From the NCBI GenBank assembly GCA_026400845.1, contig JAPLOH010000046.1, positions 1 to 40,101 of the forward strand: a stretch of DNA of 40,101 nt. The letters run 5' to 3'. Below, in pieces: positions 8,372-16,333 of this stretch. This DNA is from Alphaproteobacteria bacterium (GTDB taxonomy: Bacteria > Pseudomonadota > Alphaproteobacteria > Acetobacterales > Acetobacteraceae). The position numbers were made by a program, and so were the translations under genes. Numbering within the stretch: position 1 is the stretch's first letter; each line of letters opens with the position of its first letter. The notes under the pieces are model-generated. The model made no database searches. It had not been told where the DNA came from and was given only the letters and a program-made list of their open reading frames with translations.

Positions 8372-9019
8372 TTACTTCTTCTTCGCTGCCGCCTTGGCGG
8401 GCGCCTTGGTGCCGCCAGCAGTAGCGGCGCCCTCGGCCGGGGCATCGGCGCTCTTGGTCGGCGGCGCGATGGTGGCGATCACGAAATCGCCGTCGCCAAC
8501 GCTCGGGCGGATGCCGTCGGTGCCCGTGAGGTTCGACCAGCGCACGTTGTCGTTGATGTCGAGCGCGCCGAGGTCGGCATCGAAATGCGCCGGGATGTTG
8601 TCGGCGTCGCACAGGCACTCGACGGAGTGGCGCACCACGTTGAGCACGCCGCCGCGCTTGAGGCCGATCGAGGTGGCGTCGTTATGGAACACCACGGCCA
8701 CGGCCACGCGAATGCGCTCGCCGGGGACGAGGCGCTGGAAGTCGACATGCTCGGGCTGATCGGTGACGGGGTGGAACTGCACGTCGCGGAACAGCGCGCG
8801 GACGGTCTCGCCGCCGACGGCGATCTCGTACAGGCGCGAGCGCCAGCCGCTCTGGTGGAGTTCACGCATGATGACGCGCGGGTCGAGCGCGATAAGGGTG
8901 GGCACCTGCTTGGCGCCATAGATCACGGCGGGCACTTTGCCCTGCCGGCGAGTCGCACGTGCTGCCCCCTTACCTGCACGCTCGCGCGCCTCGGCCTCGA
9001 TGGTCACGAAATTGGCCAT
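8372..9019 (-). CDS. rplY: 50S ribosomal protein L25 / general stress protein Ctc
   Basis: A 215-residue ribosomal protein that binds 5S rRNA in the large subunit. The N-terminal L25 domain is recognised by EAEARERAGKGAARATRRQG and VPAVIYG; the longer C-terminal TL5/CTC domain follows and ends in an Ala/Lys-rich tail, as in other alphaproteobacteria. The ATG at 9019 has AGGAG just upstream on the minus strand. Gene order rplY-pth-ychF supports the call. An inverted repeat (9042-9065) lies in the leader. Confidence 0.96.
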   Translation of the reverse strand: MANFVTIEAEARERAGKGAARATRRQGKVPAVIYGAKQVPTLIALDPRVIMRELHQSGWRSRLYEIAVGGETVRALFRDVQFHPVTDQPEHVDFQRLVPGERIRVAVAVVFHNDATSIGLKRGGVLNVVRHSVECLCDADNIPAHFDADLGALDINDNVRWSNLTGTDGIRPSVGDGDFVIATIAPPTKSADAPAEGAATAGGTKAPAKAAAKKK

Positions 9020-9041
9020 GGTTCGCTCCTAAAACGGTAAA

Positions 9042-9065
9042 CGCCGGCCTCCAGGGGTGCCGGCG
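9042..9065 (-). terminator. Hairpin between the repeat-protein gene and rplY
   Basis: CGCCGGC (9042-9048) and GCCGGCG (9059-9065) form a 7-bp stem with a 10-base loop. On the minus strand the stem is followed by TTTACCGTTTT and then the rplY ribosome binding site. It can be read as a weak terminator for the upstream gene or as a leader structure for rplY; the sequence does not decide between them. Confidence 0.4.
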
Positions 9066-9135
9066 CGGGGCGCGATATAGCCCCCGCCGCCGCCGAGCGC
9101 AAATCCCTTGGCGCCGTGGCTGGCATGCGCCGGCC

Positions 9136-10722
9136 CTACAGGATGTTCGCGGTGGTAAGTCCGGTGAAGCCCTGGAAGGTGATGTGGGTGCCGTCGCTGA
9201 GCGTCAGCACCTCGGAGCCGGCGACCGTCTGTGCGCCGGCCAGCGCGGCGGCGGCCTCGCCGGTGCCGAAGTTGATGAGTGTGAGGTAGTCCTTCCCCGC
9301 GGTGAACCCCTGCATCACCACATCGGGGTGCCGGCCCTGCACGAAGGCGGTGAGCGAAATGCCTGCCCCGCTTGCCACCGCCGCGGCACCCGTGCCGGTG
9401 ACGATGGAGGTGTTCCAGTCGCCGGCCTGGATGAACTCCGGCCCCGACCCGGCGAAGAACAGGTTGATCGCCGTGCTGCCGGCGCCGGAAATGGTCTCGG
9501 CCCCGGCGCCGCCGACCAAGGCATTCGTGGCACTCCCATTATAGGGTGCGCCGATTGGGTCGGAACTCGACAGCACATCGCCAGCCGCCACCCCGAACAC
9601 CGTCGCATTTCCCGTCACGTTGATGTGGCTGTTGCCGCCGGGTGCGGCGAGGAACAGGCCGGACGCCTGAACCACATCGAGGCTGCCACCGATGCCCAGC
9701 ACCGTATCCGCGTCGCCGCCCTGCAAGGTCGTCCGCCCCTGGGCGAACAGCAGCACGTTGCCGCCGCCGAGGAAGAGCGACATGGCCCCGGCCGGATTGC
9801 CGACGACGGTGGAACTTCCGGAGTAGGCGTTGTAGCCGGTGGCGCCGGTGCCGGCGAACATCAGCATTCCTGGCCCGTGCAGCTGCGCCAGCAGGGTGCC
9901 GCTACCGCCGACCACGGTGCCCGCGCCGTTATAGATGTCGCTGCCCGATCCGGCGAAATAGACCGAAGAACTGTAGGATGCGGTGGAGATCGTGTCCGAA
10001 CCACTGGAACTGGCGATCGTCACCGCCGCACCATCGTCGTTCGATGCGAAGCTGTTGTTGCCGGACCCGAACAGCACCACGTCGGTTCCGGAGTTGGGCG
10101 TGAAGCTCAAAGACCCGTACAAGTTGTAGCCACGGTTGAAGACGATGTTTCCGGGCCCGCCCGTGATGGTGTTGCTGCTGCCCGCATCAACAAAGACGGC
10201 ATTCGTGCCGATGCCCAGGGAGAGCACATGGTTGCCATCTGCGCCATAGATGGAGTTGTTGCCGCCGATGGCATTGATGGTGGCATTGCCACTGGCGAGT
10301 TGCATTGCGCCGCCGGCCACACCGGGCGCCAGGTTCAGCACCGCGTCGCCATTGCCGGCGATCAGGTTGAAGAAACCGGCCCCCGCCGTGAAGTTGATGC
10401 CGCCATCACCGACGACGATGACGTCACCGCTGATCGCGCCGCTGGTGACGGTGGTGACACCCGTGGCATTGCTGAACAGGACGGCGGGCACCGTGTCCGG
10501 CAGCGAAATGGCGATGGGCAGCGTGTCATACACCACCAACTGCTTCCCGGCGGGAACCGCGGGTATCGGCGAGCCATCCACCGTGAACAGCACGGCGGTG
10601 CCGTTCGTGATCTCCTGCCCGACGCTGTCGGCCAGCGTGCCCGCGTAGTAGGATGGGAGGAAATTGGCGAATGGAATGGAAAAAGTGCCGCCCGCCGCAC
10701 CCATCACCGTCAGCACCGCCAT
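9136..10722 (-). CDS. Large beta-repeat, secreted-type protein (528 residues)
   Basis: A low-complexity protein rich in Gly, Ala, Ser, Thr, Asn and Val with short irregular repeats of the kind GGxGxNxxxxG. Cys is absent and Lys is rare. I expect a beta-solenoid or RTX-like fold. The C-terminus, containing LTLSDGTHITFQGFTG and ending TTANIL, has the look of type I secretion signals, and no N-terminal signal peptide is present. Its full length aligns with the last 510 or so residues of the 11637-14570 product (shared stretches such as VTTVTSGA, LFLAAPGGN, AGSGPEFI, HPDV). The start at 10722 is chosen because GGGAG precedes it and the homology begins there. Classical GGxGxDxxx calcium nonapeptides are not clear, so RTX membership is inference. 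Function is unknown. Confidence 0.85.
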   Translation of the reverse strand: MAVLTVMGAAGGTFSIPFANFLPSYYAGTLADSVGQEITNGTAVLFTVDGSPIPAVPAGKQLVVYDTLPIAISLPDTVPAVLFSNATGVTTVTSGAISGDVIVVGDGGINFTAGAGFFNLIAGNGDAVLNLAPGVAGGAMQLASGNATINAIGGNNSIYGADGNHVLSLGIGTNAVFVDAGSSNTITGGPGNIVFNRGYNLYGSLSFTPNSGTDVVLFGSGNNSFASNDDGAAVTIASSSGSDTISTASYSSSVYFAGSGSDIYNGAGTVVGGSGTLLAQLHGPGMLMFAGTGATGYNAYSGSSTVVGNPAGAMSLFLGGGNVLLFAQGRTTLQGGDADTVLGIGGSLDVVQASGLFLAAPGGNSHINVTGNATVFGVAAGDVLSSSDPIGAPYNGSATNALVGGAGAETISGAGSTAINLFFAGSGPEFIQAGDWNTSIVTGTGAAAVASGAGISLTAFVQGRHPDVVMQGFTAGKDYLTLINFGTGEAAAALAGAQTVAGSEVLTLSDGTHITFQGFTGLTTANIL

Positions 10723-10725
10723 GTC

Positions 10726-10764
10726 CACACTCCCGTGTGTTGAGGTCCCGCGGCGATTGCCGCG
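10726..10764 (-). promoter_or_regulatory. Two hairpins in the leader of the 528-residue repeat protein
   Basis: CACAC-TCCC-GTGTG (10726-10739) on the plus strand means the Shine-Dalgarno GGGA of the minus-strand message lies in the loop of a 5-bp hairpin. A second perfect stem, CGCGGC-GATT-GCCGCG (10749-10764), lies directly upstream. Together they could modulate translation; functional meaning is inference. Confidence 0.4.
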
Positions 10765-10875
10765 AAGATCTTGTAATAACGAAACGCTAACGGTCGGCGA
10801 CTGAACCGTCAACGTCACGTTTTTGTGTCCAGCCGAAGGCCGATTGGCAATTGACCGCGCCTGAATGCGCAGCAA

Positions 10876-10995
10876 ACTACAGGATATTTGCCGCTGTCAG
10901 CCCGGTTCAGCCCTGCATCGTTAAGTGGGTGCCGTTGTTGAGGATGGTGGTTTCGTTGCGGATGCCGGTCTGCGTCCCGGCCAGGGCCGCGGCGG
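10876..10995 (-). pseudogene. 3' remnant of a third repeat-protein paralogue
   Basis: The minus strand encodes PAAALAGTQTGIRNETTILN, then NGTHLTMQG, a stop, and TGLTAANIL. This matches residue by residue the C-termini of the two intact paralogues (AAALAGAQT, DGTHIT, QGFTGLTAANIL). The Phe codon of QGF has become TGA (near 10907). Similarity stops abruptly near 10995, where a fragment of an unrelated plus-strand gene begins. It is a dead fragment showing that a third copy once stood here. Confidence 0.85.
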
Positions 10996-11109
10996 GTGCT
11001 GGCGTTCCTCGGCCTGGGGCTGACGCTGAGCGGCCGCGCCGCCGCCTATCGCCGCTTCGTGCTGCCGGCGGCGGTTTCGCTCGACGATGAAGAATTTGCA
11101 CCTGGATGA
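10996..11109 (+). pseudogene. 3' end fragment of an unidentified membrane-protein gene
   Basis: From the breakpoint of the preceding remnant, the plus strand reads 37 codons with coding-like composition (VLAFLGLGLTLSGRAAAYRR and onward) before TGA at 11107-11109. One hydrophobic helix followed by a charged tail resembles the C-terminus of a membrane protein. There is no start codon of its own with a ribosome binding site. I do not recognise the family. Interpreted as a truncated gene end created by the same rearrangement that removed most of the third repeat-protein gene. Confidence 0.4.
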
Positions 11110-11179
11110 GAAATTTCGCTTGCAATGCTCGCGTCAGTTATTTAAAAGGACTGTTCCAACTAACAAGGACCGCACCGCG

Positions 11180-11536
11180 ATGACGCCCGCCCCGCCCGCA
11201 ACCGCCGCGCCGACTGCCAGGGAGACCGCACGCACGCTGCTCGCGGCGCTGGCCGTGCTGCTGCGCGCGCTGTTCGGGGAAGTGGCGGGTGTCGCCCCGC
11301 GCCGGGATCACCGGTCTCGCGAGGGTTGCATGGAGGTCGGTGGGGTGTTGGAGGCGTTCGATTTCGATCTTTATGACGACGTGGAATGGGTCGCCGTGCC
11401 CGCGCCTTGGCGCAACGGTTTCTGGCGGGTGAAGCCGCGCGCGCGGTGGCAATGCGCCGCCGCGCCGGCCCGCCGCGCTCCCTCTTCCGTGGCGGTGCGC
11501 GCGCCGCCTTGCCTGCCCTGCCCCGTTGTCGCCTGA
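11180..11536 (+). CDS. Hypothetical protein, 118 residues
   Basis: An open frame with high GC in third codon positions, starting ATG 11180 with AGGA about nine bases upstream and an AT-richer stretch (11100-11170) that could hold a promoter. The N-terminal part contains a hydrophobic amphipathic helix (RTLLAALAVLLRALFG). The middle has an acidic aromatic patch (EAFDFDLYDDVEWVAVPAPW), and the last 40 residues are Arg/Ala/Pro-rich and may be readthrough noise. No family recognised. Open frames also run on the other strand here, as usual in GC-rich DNA, so reality of the gene is uncertain. Confidence 0.35.
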   Translation: MTPAPPATAAPTARETARTLLAALAVLLRALFGEVAGVAPRRDHRSREGCMEVGGVLEAFDFDLYDDVEWVAVPAPWRNGFWRVKPRARWQCAAAPARRAPSSVAVRAPPCLPCPVVA

Positions 11537-11636
11537 ACTCTCGCATCGCCCCGCGCGATCGGCGGGCGCACACGCGCGCCCAATGCTCTTTCAATCGTGA
11601 ATCTGGCCCTCAGGCATCCGAGCCCGGCGCGGATGG

Positions 11637-14570
11637 CTACAGGATGTTCGCCGCCGTCAGCCCGGTGAAGCCCTGGAGTGTGATGTGGGTGCCGTCGCTG
11701 AGGGTGATGGTTTCGTTGCTGAGTGTGGTTTGCGCGCCGGCCAGGGCGGCGGCGGCCTCGCCGGTGCCGTAGTTGATGAAGGTCAGGTAGTCCTTATTGG
11801 GGTCGAAGCCCTGGATCAGCACGTCGGGGTGGTTGCCGTTGACGAAGGCGATCAGCGCGATGCCCTGGCCGCCGACGATGGTCTCGGCGCCAGTGCCGGT
11901 GACGATGGAGGTGCTCCAGTCGCCGACCTCGATGAACTCCGGGCCGCTGCCGGCGAAGAAGACGTTGATGGCAGTGCTGCCGACGCCCGAGATGGTCTCC
12001 GCCCCGGCGCCGCCGGCCAGGATGTTGGTCGCGGAGCCGTAGACCGGGTTGTACTGAAGGTCTGCCGCCGAGAGTACATCGCCGGCGGCGACGCCGAACA
12101 CCGTGGAGTCGGTGCTGACGTTGATGTGGTTGTTGCCGCCGGGTGCGGCGAGGAACAGGCCTCGCGCGCCCGAGGCGGTAATTGTTCCGGAAATGCCGAG
12201 TACGGTTGCGCTTCCGATCGGCGCGCCGGCGTTAACGCGAGACGCCTCAACGGTCGTCGCCCCCTGGGCGAACACCAACGCGTCGCCGTAGGACTGCGTT
12301 ACCACCATGTTGCCGGCGGGATTGCCGACCACGGTAGACGTGCCGAAGCCCGCGGTCACGCTGGTCGCCCCGGTGCCGACGAATACCAGGCTGGGGCTGT
12401 AAGCCAGGAGCCTGCCGCTGTTGCCAACGACGGTACCCGCCCCAGCGAAACTGCCGGCTGCAGTCCCGGCGAAATAAATCACCGATCCGGTGCCGTAGTT
12501 TCTGACGTCGTCAATTCCCGTACCCCCGGCGACAGTCGCTGAGCCGGCGGTGGTGTAAGAATTGGATCCAGATCCCATCAGGATGAGATCGCTGCCGGTG
12601 CCATCATGATAGATATTCGCGCCGCCCGGCCCGCCCATCACCGTGTTGCTGCCGGATGTCTGGACGTAGTTGTAGCCGATGCCGAGTGTGATGACGTGGT
12701 TGCCATCGCCGATATTCACGTTGCTGTTGCCGCCGATGGCGTTGATGGTGGCGTCGCCATCGCCCATCTGGAAATAACCGCCGCCAACCCCCGGGGCGAG
12801 GTTGATCGTCTTCTGCCCGCGGCCGGCGAAGGCGTTGAAAATCCCGAGCCCGGCGGTGAAATTCAGCCCCCCATCGCCGACCACGATGAGGTCAGCGTTT
12901 GCCGCGCCACTGGTGACGGTGGTGACGCCGGCCGCCTTGCTGAACAGCGATGCGGGCACCGTGTCCGGCAGGATGACCGATTGGCCGATCGTGTCATACA
13001 AAACGAGGCTCTGGCCGGCCGGCACATTCGGCAGCGGTGCCCCGGTGACGAGTGCGCGCGTGGTGAGGTTCTGCGCGATCTGGCCGCTCACGATGCTCGC
13101 GAAATAGGACGCGACTCCGGTATCGAAGATGGAGGCGTAGGGAATTGCGAATACCCCGCCGGTGGCTCCGGTGACCGTCACGACCCCGCCGACCGGGTTG
13201 GCGTTGGTGGTCACCTTGGTGCCGCCATTGCCGTCGGCGGCAAGGCTGAAGGTGCCACCGGCGAAGGCGGAGAGCGGATCGAGCGTGAGCGCCACGCTGC
13301 CGCTCGCGGTGGGGATGGCCAATTGGCCGGATGCGTCGATGGAGGCGGTGGCGGAAGTGGCAACGACGTTCTGGAGGTCGATCGTCTGGCCGATGCTGAA
13401 GCCGGAAATGCGGTTGGTGGGCATCACGGACCCAGCAATCGCCAGCATGCCCGGCTGAGTGGAGAAGTACAGGATGCCGCTTCCCGCCGCGGCAGGGGTG
13501 CCGAGTTCGAGCGTGCCGCCGTCGATGGTGATGTCGGCGGTGATGGTGTTGGCCGCCTGCAGATCCACCGTTCCAGCGCCCTGAACCAGCAGCGGAAGGC
13601 CGCGGAAAAAGCCACCGATGGTGTTATCATCCGCCAGCGAGTCCGCGATCGTGATCCGCTTTCCTTGCGGCGGCGCCAGGGTGATGGCGCCCGTGCTATA
13701 ATAAGGGGTGCCGTAATAGATGCCGCTTCCCGCCGCCGCACCGCCGCCCGCGCCGTTGGCCCCGCTGCCGCCGGCCACACTGCCGCCGGAGATACTGGCC
13801 GAGATGATGCTGAGTTTGGCACCGTAGGCCAGGAAAATAGCGCCGCCAGCGCCCAGACCGCCGCCTCCGCCGCTGTTCGCAACGTTGTTTCCGACGCCTG
13901 CGCCCCCCCCTTGACCAGGATGGGAGGAGCCGTAGCCGCCGCCGCCGCCGCCGGAGCCGCCGTATGAGGTATACCGGCCGCCGCCCGAACTGCCGCCGCC
14001 GCCATATCCGGCCCCGTTGACACCGCTGGCGCCTCGATAGTCACCAAGATATCCGCCCGGCAGACCGCTGCCGCCGCCCCGGCCAACCCCACCGGTGAAT
14101 GGATCCTGAGCGCCGCCATTGCCGCCAAGCCCGCCGCCACCGCCGAGGATGCCGGCGCCGCCATTACCGCCGATGGCGCTGTTATTGGTGAAGGTCACGC
14201 CATCGAGCACGACGCTGGCCTGCGACATCACCATCAGGCCGCCGCCGAGCCCAGCTCCGCCGCCACCGCCCGGCCCGCCATCGCCGCCACGCGCCGTCAT
14301 GTTGGCGATGGTGAGGTCCTGCAAAACCACAGTGCCAGACGAGACGAAGATGCCGCGCACCATCCCGTCGCCGTTCAGGGTCTCGCCATTGCCGATGATG
14401 GTGACGGTACCGGTGGCTTGGATCGCCGGGGCGTTGGCGGTGAGGCTCAGGATGCCGGACGGCGCCGCGAGGGTGATCGTATAGGCCTGGTAGCTGAGAG
14501 AATTGGCGTCGATCGCAAAAATCGCAGCATCCCATTCGGACTCGTTCGTTACCGTGAAGTTGGTCGTCAT
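11637..14570 (-). CDS. Very large glycine-rich beta-repeat, secreted-type protein (977 residues)
   Basis: The N-terminal part (residues 1-95) resembles parallel beta-helix proteins (ITLAAPSGILSLTANAPAIQ, TVTIIGNGETLNG). Residues 95-290 are extremely Gly-rich (GGDGGPGGGGGAGLGGG and many GGSG/GGGG runs), interrupted by VLDGVTFTNNSAIGG, a motif of beta-helical autotransporter-like surface proteins. Residues from about 462 to the end are homologous over their full length to the 528-residue neighbour, ending DGTHITLQGFTGLTAANIL. No signal peptide is visible, so type I export by the C-terminus is the best guess. Start 14570 has GGAGG upstream on the minus strand. Probably an adhesin, matrix or surface protein; function is not established. 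Confidence 0.87.
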   Translation of the reverse strand: MTTNFTVTNESEWDAAIFAIDANSLSYQAYTITLAAPSGILSLTANAPAIQATGTVTIIGNGETLNGDGMVRGIFVSSGTVVLQDLTIANMTARGGDGGPGGGGGAGLGGGLMVMSQASVVLDGVTFTNNSAIGGNGGAGILGGGGGLGGNGGAQDPFTGGVGRGGGSGLPGGYLGDYRGASGVNGAGYGGGGSSGGGRYTSYGGSGGGGGGYGSSHPGQGGGAGVGNNVANSGGGGGLGAGGAIFLAYGAKLSIISASISGGSVAGGSGANGAGGGAAAGSGIYYGTPYYSTGAITLAPPQGKRITIADSLADDNTIGGFFRGLPLLVQGAGTVDLQAANTITADITIDGGTLELGTPAAAGSGILYFSTQPGMLAIAGSVMPTNRISGFSIGQTIDLQNVVATSATASIDASGQLAIPTASGSVALTLDPLSAFAGGTFSLAADGNGGTKVTTNANPVGGVVTVTGATGGVFAIPYASIFDTGVASYFASIVSGQIAQNLTTRALVTGAPLPNVPAGQSLVLYDTIGQSVILPDTVPASLFSKAAGVTTVTSGAANADLIVVGDGGLNFTAGLGIFNAFAGRGQKTINLAPGVGGGYFQMGDGDATINAIGGNSNVNIGDGNHVITLGIGYNYVQTSGSNTVMGGPGGANIYHDGTGSDLILMGSGSNSYTTAGSATVAGGTGIDDVRNYGTGSVIYFAGTAAGSFAGAGTVVGNSGRLLAYSPSLVFVGTGATSVTAGFGTSTVVGNPAGNMVVTQSYGDALVFAQGATTVEASRVNAGAPIGSATVLGISGTITASGARGLFLAAPGGNNHINVSTDSTVFGVAAGDVLSAADLQYNPVYGSATNILAGGAGAETISGVGSTAINVFFAGSGPEFIEVGDWSTSIVTGTGAETIVGGQGIALIAFVNGNHPDVLIQGFDPNKDYLTFINYGTGEAAAALAGAQTTLSNETITLSDGTHITLQGFTGLTAANIL

Positions 14571-14729
14571 GGCGGCCTCCGGTCTGATCGATTCGGTAAG
14601 CTAAGAGTAACTCGGCGAGCTTGCCAAGGATCTCCTTTCCCGAAGATGCCCCGCAGCGGGGGGTGACTCGCGAGGCGAACCCGGTCTAGACTGACGTCCC
14701 CGGGTTCACAGAACAGAAAGAGGCGCAAC
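14571..14729. promoter_or_regulatory. Divergent intergenic region (repeat protein / aminotransferase)
   Basis: 159 bp separating divergently transcribed genes, so it must hold both promoters. The aminotransferase side carries AAGAGG upstream of its ATG; the repeat-protein side has GGAGG. A compact palindrome CCCCGC-A-GCGGGG is at 14649-14661. No convincing -35/-10 pair was identified. Confidence 0.4.
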
Positions 14730-16130
14730 ATGTCGCTCACCAACACCCCCGATCCAGAGGCGCGTGCCAAGGTTGTCAAGCAGGATCTCGACAGTGTCCT
14801 GCATCCGATCGTGCAGCATCGCGCGCTCGAGAAGGCCCAGCTCGTCATCACCGGCGGCCAGGGCTCGACCATCGTCGACGCCGACGGCACCACCTATCTC
14901 GATGCCATGGCCGGCCTGTGGTGCGTCAACATCGGCTACGGCCGCACCGAGCTCGCGCAGGTCGCCGCCGAGCAGATGCAGCAGATCGCCTATTATCCGC
15001 ACACCGCGATGAACCTGCCGGCCGCCCAGCTCGGCGAGCAGATCAACGGCCTGATGGGCGGCGGCTACCACACCTACTTCGTGAACTCGGGCTCCGAGGC
15101 CAACGAGGCCGGCTTCAAGATCGCCCGCCAGTACGCCAAGCACGAATTCCCCGGCCAGTTCCGCTTCAAGACCATCAGCCGCCACTACGCATATCACGGC
15201 ACCACGCTGGCCACGCTCGCCGCCGGCGGCATGGGCGATCGCAAGGTGAAGTTCGAGCCCTATGCCGGTGAGTTCAGCCATGTGGTGGCGCCGACCTGCT
15301 ATCGCTGCCCGCTTGGCCTGACCTACCCGTCCTGCGAAGTGGCCTGCGCCAAGGCATTCGAGGCCGCCATCCTCGCCGAGGGCCCGAACACGGTGGCCGA
15401 GGTGATCGTCGAGCCAATCATGTCCGGCGTCGGCATCGCGGTGCCGCCGGATGAGTATCATCCCATGGTCGAGGCGATCTGCCGCAAGTATGACGTGCTG
15501 CTGCACGTCGACGAAGTGATCAACGGCTTCGGCCGCACCGGCAAGATGTTCGGCCATCAGCATTACGGCATCAGCCCGGACATCATGGCCGTCGCCAAGG
15601 GCATCGTCTCGGCGTATCTGCCGATCGCCGCCACCGTGGTGAAGAACCGCGTGTTCGAGAGCTTCCTCGGCGAAGTCGCTGAAGAGAAGCAGGTCATGCA
15701 GGTCAACACCTATGGCGGGCATCCGGTGTCGGCCGCGGTCGCGGTGCGCAACATCGAGATCATGCTCGAAGAGAAGCTGCCGCAGCGCGCCGCCGAAATG
15801 GGCGCCTACCTGATGGCAGGGCTCAAGGAGCGGCTGTGGAAGCACGGCGTTTGCGGCGACGTCCGCGGCAAGGGCCTGCTCATCGGCGTCGAACTGGTCA
15901 CCGACCGTGACAGCAAGGTGCAGCTCCCCTCCGCGCTGGTGCAAGGCGTGGTGAACTTCTGCCGCAGCAACGGCGTCATCGTCGGGCGTTCCGGCGGCGG
16001 CGTGCGCCACTCCAACACCATCACCTTCTCGCCCCCGCTGGTGATCACCCGCAGCGAGTGCGACACGCTGATCGACGTGATGGACAAGGCGCTGTCGATG
16101 ACGGTGGCGACGATGGCCGGTAAGGCCTGA
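14730..16130 (+). CDS. Class III aminotransferase, taurine--pyruvate aminotransferase-like
   Basis: A 466-residue PLP enzyme of fold type I. It shows the phosphate-binding NSGSEANE (119-126), DEVINGFGRTGK with the pyridine-nitrogen Asp261, and the Schiff-base Lys290 in AVAKGIVSAYLPI. A four-cysteine cluster C190-x2-C193-x8-C202-x3-C206 (CYRCPLGLTYPSC) is a hallmark I associate with taurine-pyruvate aminotransferases, within the omega-amino-acid:pyruvate group. It would transfer the amino group of taurine or another omega-amine to pyruvate, giving alanine and an aldehyde. A strong terminator follows, so it is transcribed apart from the liv operon. Class is certain; taurine specificity is inference. 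Confidence 0.85.
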   Translation: MSLTNTPDPEARAKVVKQDLDSVLHPIVQHRALEKAQLVITGGQGSTIVDADGTTYLDAMAGLWCVNIGYGRTELAQVAAEQMQQIAYYPHTAMNLPAAQLGEQINGLMGGGYHTYFVNSGSEANEAGFKIARQYAKHEFPGQFRFKTISRHYAYHGTTLATLAAGGMGDRKVKFEPYAGEFSHVVAPTCYRCPLGLTYPSCEVACAKAFEAAILAEGPNTVAEVIVEPIMSGVGIAVPPDEYHPMVEAICRKYDVLLHVDEVINGFGRTGKMFGHQHYGISPDIMAVAKGIVSAYLPIAATVVKNRVFESFLGEVAEEKQVMQVNTYGGHPVSAAVAVRNIEIMLEEKLPQRAAEMGAYLMAGLKERLWKHGVCGDVRGKGLLIGVELVTDRDSKVQLPSALVQGVVNFCRSNGVIVGRSGGGVRHSNTITFSPPLVITRSECDTLIDVMDKALSMTVATMAGKA

Positions 16131-16153
16131 TCCTCAACAGCTTGCTGGACTGG

Positions 16154-16182
16154 AAAAAGGAGGGCGCGAGCCCTCCTTTTTT
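16154..16182 (+). terminator. Rho-independent terminator after the aminotransferase
   Basis: AAAAAGGAGGGC (16154-16165), tetraloop GCGA, then GCCCTCCTTTTTT (16170-16182): a perfect 12-bp stem with a GNRA loop and a built-in U tract. Because A-tract and T-tract pair, it should also work in the other direction. Confidence 0.93.
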
Positions 16183-16198
16183 ATTGAACAACGAGAAA

Positions 16199-16240
16199 GG
16201 AAGCGGTTCTTTTTTGAAAAAAAGAACCAAAAAACTTTTC
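16199..16240 (+). repeat. Dispersed palindromic element, copy C (single module)
   Basis: GGAAGCGGTTC, then TTTTTTGAAAAAAA, GAACC and AAAAAACTTTT. The stem GGTTCTTTTTT/AAAAAAGAACC is intact. It lies between the aminotransferase terminator and livK, in the same orientation as copy D after livF, so the two single modules flank the liv operon as direct repeats. Confidence 0.88.
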
Positions 16241-16333
16241 CCCCTAGCGGAGGCCGCCGCCACCATCCTATGTTCGCTCCAATTGCCGCCGGCGCGCCGC
16301 TGTGACGGTAAACCCATCAGGAGGAATTCGAGA

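Noticed and set aside
8959-10743. Plus-strand open frame of 594 codons opposite the 528-residue repeat protein
   Set aside because: No family features, and the minus-strand frame has a conserved paralogue with matching C-terminus.
12606-13967. Plus-strand open frame of 453 codons opposite the 977-residue repeat protein
   Set aside because: Composition mirrors the repeat protein; no start signal; the opposite strand is supported by paralogy.
16142-16333. N-terminal extension of livK from 16142
   Set aside because: It would translate the terminator and palindromic element; a signal peptide and AGGAGG mark ATG 16334 as the start.
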